Notes under the pieces: generated by a model | Database searches by the model: none | What the model saw: only the letters and a program-made list of their open reading frames with translations | Told to the model about the DNA's origin: nothing | Part shown: one piece after another, positions 6,813 through 11,917 of the stretch | Numbering within the stretch: the first letter of the stretch is position 1 | How the letters are laid out: every line of letters starts with the position of its first letter | Origin: JACVRW01 sp034664005 | GTDB taxonomy: Bacteria; Actinomycetota; Thermoleophilia; Solirubrobacterales; Thermoleophilaceae | Assembly: GCA_034664005.1 (NCBI GenBank) | Contig: JAXDIL010000165.1 | Coordinates: forward strand, 1 to 13,572 | DNA length: 13,572 bases | Direction: 5' to 3' | Position numbers and translations under genes: made by a program

Positions 6813-7048
6813 CCGGCGAGCATCGCGAGCGTCTCGAACATCACGACCGTCACGATGACCGCGGTCACGACGATCGTGAGCGTGAGAAACGCGAAGCGGA
6901 AGGAGCCCTGCTTGCGCGTGCGCTCGACGCGCCTGACGCGCGAGCGCTGAGCGGCCGCCTTGCGAAGCCGCTCCCGGCGCACGATCGACTCGGCGGCCTC
7001 CTCACGGAAAGCCTCCTCGAACTGCGCCAGTGATTGCCTCATCCGCAT
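6809..7048 (-). CDS. Small single-pass membrane protein, function unknown
   Basis: Not recognised. From the ATG at 7048 it has 79 residues: a charged helical N-terminal part (RMRQSLAQFEEAFREEAAES) followed by a very basic segment (RRERLRKAAAQRSRVRRVER) and one strong membrane helix near the C-terminus (FAFLTLTIVVTAVIVTVVMF, about 52-71). By the positive-inside rule, most of it lies in the cytoplasm. A TAGCCT box ends 10 nt before this ATG. An alternative ATG at 7120 overlaps the stop of the DUF2090 gene (ATGA) and would give 103 residues with a poorly convincing Arg-rich N-terminus. Tail to tail with csrA, 4-bp overlap. Confidence 0.75.
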   Translation of the reverse strand: MRMRQSLAQFEEAFREEAAESIVRRERLRKAAAQRSRVRRVERTRKQGSFRFAFLTLTIVVTAVIVTVVMFETLAMLAG

Positions 7049-7058
7049 GCTCGGCGGA

Positions 7059-7064
7059 AGGCTA
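7059..7064 (-). promoter_or_regulatory. Putative -10 box (GGTAGCCT) for the small membrane protein gene
   Basis: On the minus strand, GGTAGCCT ends 10 nt before the ATG at 7048, with no Shine-Dalgarno sequence. It matches the pattern seen before several other genes here. Confidence 0.45.
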
Positions 7065-7116
7065 CCAGCGGGCCATGTAGCCGAGGCGCGCCTCTCGCGG
7101 ACTCGTAACAATGCGC

Positions 7117-8049
7117 TCATGCGGTCGCGTGCTCGCGCGCCGCCTCGGTGTAGACCCGCACGAAGCGCAGGTACTTCTCGGCGATCTGACCCACGGCCTC
7201 GTCGCGCTCGAGCTTGCCGTCCAGGAAGCCCTTGAGGGCGTCCCACCAGATCGTGCGGCCGATGGCGAAGCCCGCGTAGCCCTCGACTGGCGCGCCCTGG
7301 CGGAGCCACTGCTCGACCTTCTCGTCGTTGGCCCCGCGGCCCAGCACCACGCAGATCACGCCGTCGCGGCCGTCGCGGCGGCAGGTCTCCGAGATCCGCT
7401 CGCAGTCCTCGCGCGAATCGAGCCCCTCGATCTTCCAGATGTCAGCCTCGATGCCCTTGTCCTGGAGCTCGACGATCGCGCGCCGCATCAGCTCGGGACG
7501 GAGCTCGGTGTCGTAGCGCTCATCGTCGCCGCCCACCTGCTCGAGCTGGTGCTCCTCGGCGGGCACGAGCAGCTCGAAGAGGAACTTGCGGTCGTGCTCG
7601 TGGAGCCAGTCGCCGAGGCGCTTCAGGCGCTCCGACTGGCGCTCGTTCATCCCGGCGTCGCCCTCCGGGTTGTAGCGCACGAGGACCTTGGAGAAGTCCG
7701 GGTCGAACTGCTCGATGTGGGCGCCGAAGTCATCGCCGTACTCGAAGTCGAACTCGTTCTGGCCCGACTTTTCGACCGGCATGGCGAGCAGCAGCCCGTG
7801 CTCCTTCGCCTGGGACGGGATGCCCGTGGGCGCGCCGAACTGCTCGTCGACGAGGCAGCCGGTGGCGTGCGGGTCGACGCCCTCCTCGGTCGCCTTGAGG
7901 AGCCCCTCGAAGATCAGGTGCTTAGCGTCCGCGATCGTCTCCGTCTGCTCGGGCGAGGGGTCGCCCTCGATGCCGAACATCTTCTTCTGGAACGACCCGC
8001 GATGGTCGAACGCGAGTATGTAGAGCTTGCCGCTGTAGCCGAGTGACAT
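7117..8049 (-). CDS. DUF2090 (IolC C-terminal-like) aldolase
   Basis: A 310-residue TIM-barrel protein of the DUF2090 family. In inositol catabolism, the related domain at the C-terminus of some IolC proteins is linked to 2-deoxy-5-keto-D-gluconate 6-phosphate aldolase activity. Family hallmarks are LYILAFDHRGSFQKKMFG at the N-terminus, LVDEQFGAP, PVEKSGQNEFDFEYG, KVLVRYNPEGD (likely phosphate/substrate site), KFLFELLVPAE, DIWKIEGLD and VVLGRGANDEKVEQWL. No PfkB kinase domain is attached and no other iol gene is visible, so the real substrate is open. The ATG at 8049 starts the family N-terminus directly; the frame continues upstream, but that would run into the divergent gene. A TATAAC box ends 6 nt before the ATG, which suggests a leaderless mRNA. 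Confidence 0.88.
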   Translation of the reverse strand: MSLGYSGKLYILAFDHRGSFQKKMFGIEGDPSPEQTETIADAKHLIFEGLLKATEEGVDPHATGCLVDEQFGAPTGIPSQAKEHGLLLAMPVEKSGQNEFDFEYGDDFGAHIEQFDPDFSKVLVRYNPEGDAGMNERQSERLKRLGDWLHEHDRKFLFELLVPAEEHQLEQVGGDDERYDTELRPELMRRAIVELQDKGIEADIWKIEGLDSREDCERISETCRRDGRDGVICVVLGRGANDEKVEQWLRQGAPVEGYAGFAIGRTIWWDALKGFLDGKLERDEAVGQIAEKYLRFVRVYTEAAREHATA

Positions 8050-8074
8050 ACCTGGGTTATACCCTGCGCGCGAT
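8050..8074. promoter_or_regulatory. 25-bp two-way promoter between divergent genes
   Basis: The whole gap between two divergent start codons contains the near-palindrome gggttataccc. On the plus strand, TACCCT (8060-8065) ends 9 nt before the ATG at 8075. On the minus strand, TATAAC (8061-8056) ends 6 nt before the ATG at 8049. The two -10 boxes overlap, and neither gene has room for a Shine-Dalgarno sequence. Confidence 0.6.
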
Positions 8075-9211
8075 ATGGAGCACCGGTTCACGGGCCCCTC
8101 GTACACCCTCGGGATCGAGGAAGAGCTCATGATCGTCGACGAGGAGACGCTCGACCTCTCGAACTCGATCGAGCGGCTGCTCGCCGACCTGAGCGACATG
8201 CCCACCGACGGCGAGGTGAAGCCGGAGCTGATGGAGAGCGTCTGCGAGATCGCGACGACTCCCGTGAACAACACCGCCGAGGCGGGCAGCCAGCTGCGCG
8301 CGCTGCGGCGGAACGTCTACCAGGCGGCGCAGCAGCACGGCCTCGCGATCGGCTCGGCGGGCACGCACCCGTTCGCGCTCTGGGAGGACCAGCGGATCGT
8401 CGCCCGGCCGCGCTACCGCGACCTTATCTCGGGCCTACAGTTCGTGGCCCGCCAGGAGATCATCTTCGGCATCCACGTGCACGTGGGGGTGGACGACCCC
8501 GACAAGGCCATCCACGTGACGAACGGGATGCGCGTGCACGCGCCGCTCCTCCTCGCGCTGTCCGGCAACTCGCCGTTCTGGCGCGGCGACAGCACCGGGT
8601 TGGACTCCACTCGCACGCCGATCTTCCGCGCGTTCCCGCGCGTCGGCATCCCGCCTCGCTACGACGACTTTGCCGACTGGGCCCGCCGGATCGAGTTCAT
8701 GATGCAGTCGAAGGTGATCGGCGACTACACGTACCTCTGGTACGACGTCCGGCCACATCCGAACTTCGGGACGGTCGAGATCCGCGTGATGGACTCGCAG
8801 ACGCGCGTGGAGCACACGCTCGCGCTCGCGGCGCTCGTGCAGGCGATGGTCAAGGAGCTCTGCGAGCACTACGAAAGCGGCGAGCAGCTCGCCCGCTACC
8901 CGTACGAGATGCTCGACGAGAACAAGTGGCTGGCGGCCCGTCACGGCCTCGGCGCCTACCTCGTCGACCTGCCCGAGAAGGAGCGGGTGCCGGTCCCGGA
9001 GCTGGCGCGGCGGCTGATCAAGCGCCTGCGACCGCACGCCGTCGAGCTCGGCTCCGAGGCCGACTTCGACTGCCTGGACGAGATGCTGGACCGAGGCAAC
9101 GGCGCCTCGCGTCAAGTCGTGGTCTACGAGGCGAACCACGACCTGCGCGAAGTGGTCCGCGAGATCCTGGACGCAACGGTGCCCGATGGCGCCGAGGCGC
9201 CGGCCGACTGA
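8075..9211 (+). CDS. YbdK/GCS2-family carboxylate-amine ligase
   Basis: Member of the glutamate-cysteine ligase type 2 superfamily (ATP-dependent carboxylate-amine ligases; E. coli YbdK has weak gamma-glutamyl-cysteine ligase activity). It has 378 residues, normal for YbdK. Key segments: YTLGIEEELMIVDEET (metal-binding Glu cluster), GEVKPELMESVCEIAT, AIGSAGTHPFALW, IFGIHVHVGV (His pair), LALSGNSPFWRG, WYDVRPHPNFGTVEIRVMDS and a C-terminal helix region with LDRGNGASRQ. It could contribute to low-molecular-weight thiol or gamma-glutamyl metabolism, but the substrate cannot be told from the sequence. The ATG at 8075 has no ribosome binding site and follows a -10 box directly. A GC hairpin follows the stop. 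Confidence 0.9.
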   Translation: MEHRFTGPSYTLGIEEELMIVDEETLDLSNSIERLLADLSDMPTDGEVKPELMESVCEIATTPVNNTAEAGSQLRALRRNVYQAAQQHGLAIGSAGTHPFALWEDQRIVARPRYRDLISGLQFVARQEIIFGIHVHVGVDDPDKAIHVTNGMRVHAPLLLALSGNSPFWRGDSTGLDSTRTPIFRAFPRVGIPPRYDDFADWARRIEFMMQSKVIGDYTYLWYDVRPHPNFGTVEIRVMDSQTRVEHTLALAALVQAMVKELCEHYESGEQLARYPYEMLDENKWLAARHGLGAYLVDLPEKERVPVPELARRLIKRLRPHAVELGSEADFDCLDEMLDRGNGASRQVVVYEANHDLREVVREILDATVPDGAEAPAD

Positions 9212-9218
9212 CCCCTCG

Positions 9219-9235
9219 GGCGCGCACCGCGCGCC
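9219..9235. terminator. GC hairpin, perfect 7-bp stem with 3-nt loop
   Basis: ggcgcgc, loop acc, gcgcgcc, starting 8 nt after the stop of the ligase gene and ending just before the -10 box of the next gene. It has no U-tract, so termination would have to rely on the stem or on Rho. It may also overlap the -35 region of the downstream promoter. Confidence 0.45.
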
Positions 9236-9238
9236 GGG

Positions 9239-9244
9239 TACTCT
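9239..9244 (+). promoter_or_regulatory. Putative -10 box (GGTACTCT) for the rhomboid-fold gene
   Basis: GGTACTCT ends 10 nt before the GTG at 9255. An AGAGGG lies between them and could be a weak, close ribosome binding site, so this case is less clearly leaderless than the others. Confidence 0.45.
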
Positions 9245-9254
9245 GAGAGGGACC

Positions 9255-10037
9255 GTGTCGCAGCCCGACCTGTTCGTCGTCTGCAAGAACTGCGGCTCCG
9301 AGGTGAGTCCGTACGTGACCGAATGCCCGTACTGCGGGCAGCGGGTCAGGAAGCGCGCGCCGAAGCTCGACCGCTCGGGCGGCGAGCCCGAGACGAAGCG
9401 CCGCAAGCGCGCGAAGAAGCTGCCGCGCCTGCGGGCCGAGGAGATCGCCGGGATCGCGCCGGACACGAGGCCCTACGCCACCTTCGCGCTGATCGCGGTC
9501 TGCATCGTGATCTCCGTCGTGTTCGCGGCGAACAACCTGCTCGATCTCGGCTACCTGTCCGTGTCCCGCGCGACCGACGATCCGGTCTGGCGCTGGTTCA
9601 CCACGCCGTTCTTCCACGCCGACCAGCTCGGGTACGCGCTCGTGGCGCTCACCGCCGTCGGCATCTTCGGGACGCTCCTCGAGCGCCGCTACGGCCCGGT
9701 CGTCGTGGTGTTGACGTTCGTGCTGGCGGGCGCGGCCGGCTCCGCGCTGTCGGTGCTGCTCGAGACGCCGCCGCTCCTGTCGAACGCCCCCGTCTGGGGC
9801 GTCTGGGGCGCGAACGGCGCCGCACTCGGCCTGCTGTGCGCCTGGCTCGTCGATGACCGGCTCGCGAAGCGAAGCGGGGACGACCGCGAGAACGACCTGC
9901 TCGGCGTCTACGTGATCGCCGCGGTGCTCGTGCTCCTGTCGCTGACGACGGAGCAGGCGAACATCGGCGCGGCCGTGGGAGGCGCCCTCGCGGGCTCCGT
10001 CATCGGGCTGCTGCTCCAGCGGTTCCGACGCTCGTAA
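9255..10037 (+). CDS. Zinc-ribbon rhomboid-fold protein, catalytically dead (pseudo-rhomboid)
   Basis: A 260-residue membrane protein. Residues 10-27 form a zinc ribbon (CKNC, CPYC); about 30-60 is a basic linker; then six hydrophobic helices at about 74-92, 123-142, 148-168, 180-199, 214-231 and 235-254. The fold signs of rhomboid proteases are clear: FTTPFFHADQLGY, GIFGTLLERRYG, VWGANGAALGLL and IGAAVGGALAG. The catalytic Ser of GxSG is Asn187 (GANG), the His expected before the last GG is Ala240, and the second His and the Asn of the HxxxxHxxxN motif in helix 2 are absent. It is therefore unlikely to cleave substrates and may bind or retain membrane proteins, as iRhom and derlin do. GTG is chosen for the upstream -10 box; an in-frame ATG at 9186 lies inside the previous gene. 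Confidence 0.82.
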   Translation: MSQPDLFVVCKNCGSEVSPYVTECPYCGQRVRKRAPKLDRSGGEPETKRRKRAKKLPRLRAEEIAGIAPDTRPYATFALIAVCIVISVVFAANNLLDLGYLSVSRATDDPVWRWFTTPFFHADQLGYALVALTAVGIFGTLLERRYGPVVVVLTFVLAGAAGSALSVLLETPPLLSNAPVWGVWGANGAALGLLCAWLVDDRLAKRSGDDRENDLLGVYVIAAVLVLLSLTTEQANIGAAVGGALAGSVIGLLLQRFRRS

Positions 10038-10040
10038 GAT
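10035..10040 (+). promoter_or_regulatory. Putative -10 box (TAAGAT) overlapping the rhomboid-fold stop codon
   Basis: The TAA stop (10035-10037) is also the first half of TAAGAT, which ends 7 nt before the GTG at 10048. There is no Shine-Dalgarno sequence (the spacer is C-rich). It may give a separate leaderless mRNA for the next two genes. Confidence 0.4.
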
Positions 10041-10047
10041 CCCCCTG

Positions 10048-10371
10048 GTGTTCTCCGACGAGCAGGTCGAGGCCGCGGTCCGCGCGCTATCCGACCCGGG
10101 GCGCTTCGCCGGCGCCGAGCGGCTCGTGGCCGAGGCTGCGCCGCAGCTCCAGCACGTGCTCGCCCACGCGCTTGACGAGGGCGGCTGGTTCGGGCCGGCG
10201 CACCAGTCCGAGCTGCGCTCGGCGCTTGCCGAGCCCGACGAGGCGACCCGTGCCGAGCGCATGGAGACGCTCCTCGCCGAGGAGACACGCATGGGCATGC
10301 TGGTCGGGGTAGCAGTGGGCTGGCAGCTCGCCACAGAACTTGGAACCGCCACAGAACCTGGAGGAGACTGA
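10048..10371 (+). CDS. Small helical protein of unknown function
   Basis: Not recognised. It has 107 residues from a GTG; mostly helical and soluble, with VEAAVRALSDPGRFAGAERL, a middle part with ALDEGGWFGPAHQSELRSAL and a Gly-rich amphipathic segment MGMLVGVAVGWQLATELG near the end. No signal peptide or known motif. The last codons lie in a tandem 18-bp duplication (10330-10362) that gives ATELGTATEPG and also supplies the ribosome binding site of the next gene. Only one base separates its TGA from the ATG of the UPF0173 hydrolase, so the two are cotranscribed and probably coupled. Confidence 0.75.
   Translation: MFSDEQVEAAVRALSDPGRFAGAERLVAEAAPQLQHVLAHALDEGGWFGPAHQSELRSALAEPDEATRAERMETLLAEETRMGMLVGVAVGWQLATELGTATEPGGD
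10330..10362 (+). repeat. Tandem duplication, 18-bp period
   Basis: gccacagaacttgga (10330-10344) is repeated as gccacagaacctgga (10348-10362), one mismatch in 15. It lies at the 3' end of the small helical gene and runs into the GGAGGAG of the next gene. Confidence 0.85.
10360..10366 (+). promoter_or_regulatory. Ribosome binding site of the UPF0173 hydrolase (GGAGGAG)
   Basis: A strong GGAGGAG sits 6 nt before the ATG at 10373. It fixes that start over the in-frame ATG upstream at 10340, inside the previous gene. Confidence 0.75.
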
Positions 10372-10372
10372 C

Positions 10373-11056
10373 ATGGACATCCGCTTTCTCGGCCACGCCT
10401 GCTTCGAGCTCACGGACGGCGACACGCGCGTACTGGTCGACCCCTTCCTGACCGGGAACCCGAAGGCCGCGGCGCAGGCCGATGAGCTGGATCCCACCCA
10501 CATCTTCCTGACGCACGGGCATCCGGACCACTACGGCGACGTGGTCGACATCGGCAAGCGCACGGGCGCGCAGGTCGTGGCGATCGTGGAGCTGGCGAAC
10601 GAGCTCGGCGAGCAGGGGCTCGAGAACGTGGCCGACCCGAACATCGGTGGCACCGTGGAGTTCGAGGGCGGCTGGGTGCGGCTCACCCCGGCGTGGCACA
10701 CGGCGACGTCGCCGAACGGCACCGTGCACACGCCCGCCGGGCTCGTGATCAACCTCGGCGGGAAAACCGTCTACCACGTGGGCGACACCGGGCTGTTCTC
10801 GGACATCCGGCTCGCCGGCGAGCGCGACCAGCTCGACGCCGCGCTGGTCTGCATCGGCGGCCACTACACGATGGACCGCCACGACGCGGCGATCGCGAGC
10901 GAGTGGATCGGCGCGCCGGTCGTGATCCCGTGCCACTACGACACGTTCCCCCCGATCGAGACCGACGCGGGCGCCTTCAAGGCCGACGTGGAGGAGCGGA
11001 CCGGCGGGAAGACGACCGTCGAGGTGCTCGAGCCGGGCGGGACGTTCAGCCTCTAG
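10373..11056 (+). CDS. UPF0173 metal-dependent hydrolase (metallo-beta-lactamase fold)
   Basis: A 227-residue cytosolic protein of the UPF0173 group (B. subtilis YtkL type), the normal length. Motifs: IRFLGHACFEL at the N-terminus, VLVDPFLTGNP (metal-site Asp), THGHPDHYGD (the HxHxDH binuclear metal motif), PAWHTAT, VYHVGDTGLFSDI (bridging Asp), LVCIGGHYTMD and PCHYDTFPPIETD (late metal-binding His). All metal ligands appear present, so an active hydrolase is expected, but the natural substrate of the family is not settled. It is translated together with the small gene upstream. Its last 11 bp overlap the 3' end of the convergent 66-residue gene. Confidence 0.92.
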   Translation: MDIRFLGHACFELTDGDTRVLVDPFLTGNPKAAAQADELDPTHIFLTHGHPDHYGDVVDIGKRTGAQVVAIVELANELGEQGLENVADPNIGGTVEFEGGWVRLTPAWHTATSPNGTVHTPAGLVINLGGKTVYHVGDTGLFSDIRLAGERDQLDAALVCIGGHYTMDRHDAAIASEWIGAPVVIPCHYDTFPPIETDAGAFKADVEERTGGKTTVEVLEPGGTFSL

Positions 11057-11246
11057 GCTGATCCTGCAGCCCGCGCGCGAACCAGGCGGGCCGATCCTTC
11101 CAGTCATGCGCGACGAGGACGGCGCCGAAGGCGGCGAGCAGGATGCCCGTGGCCCCGTGGTGGACGCGCTGCCCGCAGATCCAGACGCGCCGACGAGCGA
11201 GGTCGACGCCGACGATCCAATTACCGTGTGTCCATGGTCCCCGCAT
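11046..11246 (-). CDS. Small hydrophobic protein with HHG/HDxxDxP motif, function unknown
   Basis: 66 residues from the ATG at 11246, which has GGAG 7 nt upstream. The part with good codon bias starts at IVGVDLARRRVWICGQRVHH and continues through a membrane-type helix (ATGILLAAFGAVLVA) to HDWKDRPAWF. The HHG before the helix and the HDxxDxP after it look like conserved elements, and I believe similar small proteins exist in related bacteria, but I cannot name the family. The first ten codons (RGPWTHGNW) have poor GC at third positions, so the true start may be further in, though no ATG, GTG or TTG is available there. It overlaps the lipoprotein gene head to head and the hydrolase gene tail to tail. 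An acidic reading frame on the plus strand here looks like a shadow. Confidence 0.5.
   Translation of the reverse strand: MRGPWTHGNWIVGVDLARRRVWICGQRVHHGATGILLAAFGAVLVAHDWKDRPAWFARGLQDQPRG
11222..11227 (+). promoter_or_regulatory. Putative -10 box (TACCGT) for the lipoprotein gene
   Basis: TACCGT ends exactly 6 nt before the ATG at 11234, the spacing expected if transcription starts at the A of the ATG. It lies inside the coding region of the opposite-strand small gene. Confidence 0.35.
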
Positions 11247-11812
11247 TGTGTGACTCCGCACTAGCTCCTATCGGCACTTGCCCGCGAGAATTCAGTCGGA
11301 AACTTGCCATCGGCGCAGTTCTTGTGGCACTGCTGGCATTCGCGGGGTGCGGCGGCGACGATGAACCGACGACGGTGACGAACGCGGAGACGACCCCCAC
11401 GGAGACCGCGCCCGCGGTGACGGCTCCAACCGACACCGAGACAGAGAAGGACGACGCACCGAAGGGGGAGGACCCCATGACCGAGACGTCTCCATCCCCC
11501 GAGGAGCAGCCGGGCGGCGCGGGCGACGAGGAGCCCGCCCGGACGCTCGCGTTGTTCACCGCCCGCGGCGGGCGGATCACCCCTCGCGTCGTGCGCGTGC
11601 CCGCGTTCATCTCCATCCAGATCGAGCTGCGCTCGGCAGACGGGGCGAAGTACGGGCTGCGCTTCGGCGGTACGACGATCACCGCGGGCGGCGACCTCAA
11701 CTCGGTCTCCAAGACCATCGACGGCCTGCGGCCCGGCGAGGCGATCGTCGGCAGACCGACCGGCGCCGGCAACAGGGTCCGCATCGAGGCGACGGCCGAG
11801 CCGGGCCCCTAA
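11234..11812 (+). CDS. Lipoprotein with Thr/Glu/Pro linker and small beta-rich domain
   Basis: 192 residues from the ATG at 11234 (GTG at 11228 is an alternative). A long n-region of about 23 residues precedes the membrane segment KLAIGAVLVALLAFAGC with lipobox FAGC; no start codon lies closer to it. After the Cys comes a disordered Thr/Glu/Pro-rich spacer (about 35-90), fit for crossing a cell-wall layer. A domain of about 90 residues follows: ARTLALFTARGGRITPRVVR, AFISIQIELRSADGAKYGLR, then GRPTGAGNRVRIEATAEPGP. The strand pattern recalls a cupredoxin-like sandwich, but no His/Cys/Met copper ligands are visible, so any binding role is unknown. It ends 6 bp before a long inverted repeat. Confidence 0.8.
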   Translation: MVPALCDSALAPIGTCPREFSRKLAIGAVLVALLAFAGCGGDDEPTTVTNAETTPTETAPAVTAPTDTETEKDDAPKGEDPMTETSPSPEEQPGGAGDEEPARTLALFTARGGRITPRVVRVPAFISIQIELRSADGAKYGLRFGGTTITAGGDLNSVSKTIDGLRPGEAIVGRPTGAGNRVRIEATAEPGP

Positions 11813-11818
11813 CGGGTC

Positions 11819-11865
11819 GACAATCCTGCTTAGGGGTCCGTATAGGCCCCCTATCCAGGATTGTC
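11819..11865. terminator. 47-bp inverted repeat (stem-loop), likely terminator
   Basis: gacaatcctg (11819-11828) pairs with caggattgtc (11856-11865) without mismatch. After a 2x2 internal loop, taggggtcc pairs with ggccccta (one mismatch), leaving a short gtata loop. It starts 6 nt after the lipoprotein stop. A pyrimidine run (cctcctttc) follows on the plus strand, so it fits an intrinsic terminator better than the other hairpins here. The symmetry also allows a protein-binding or mobile-repeat origin. Confidence 0.65.
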
Positions 11866-11881
11866 CCTCCTTTCAACAAAC

Positions 11882-11895
11882 TGGCTGGCCAGCCA
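11882..11895. promoter_or_regulatory. 14-bp perfect palindrome, operator candidate for the R2-like gene
   Basis: tggctggccagcca reads the same on both strands. It covers the position where the -35 element of the promoter ending in TAATCT (11905-11910) should be, so a bound dimer would block RNA polymerase. It does not resemble the NrdR box of ribonucleotide reductase genes. Confidence 0.5.
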
Positions 11896-11904
11896 ACCAT
11901 GGGG

Positions 11905-11910
11905 TAATCT
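11905..11910 (+). promoter_or_regulatory. Putative -10 box (GGTAATCT) for the R2-like oxidase gene
   Basis: GGTAATCT ends 7 nt before the ATG at 11918. No Shine-Dalgarno sequence lies between them. This is the clearest of the leaderless-type promoters in the window. Confidence 0.55.
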
Positions 11911-11917
11911 GCCCGCC

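Noticed and set aside
7049..7120. N-terminal extension of the small membrane protein from the ATG at 7120
   Set aside because: The ATGA overlap is tempting, but the added residues are Arg-rich and poorly structured, and a -10 box sits inside this stretch aimed at the ATG at 7048. Kept only as an alternative.
7111..8046. Plus-strand open frame opposite the DUF2090 gene
   Set aside because: Antisense shadow of a recognised family; rich in Val/Leu/Ala with no start signal.
8435..9466. Long minus-strand open frame opposite the ligase gene
   Set aside because: Shadow of a clear YbdK-type gene; no motif, and composition is typical of antisense GC-rich DNA.
9018..10352. Long minus-strand open frame (over 400 codons) across the ligase, rhomboid-fold and small helical genes
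   Set aside because: It runs antisense through three well-supported genes; the translation is Arg/Ala/Val-rich low-complexity as expected from GC-rich shadow frames.
11107..11262. Plus-strand acidic small open frame antisense to the HHG protein
   Set aside because: Low-complexity Asp/Ala/Glu composition; the opposite strand has a membrane helix and conserved-looking motifs.
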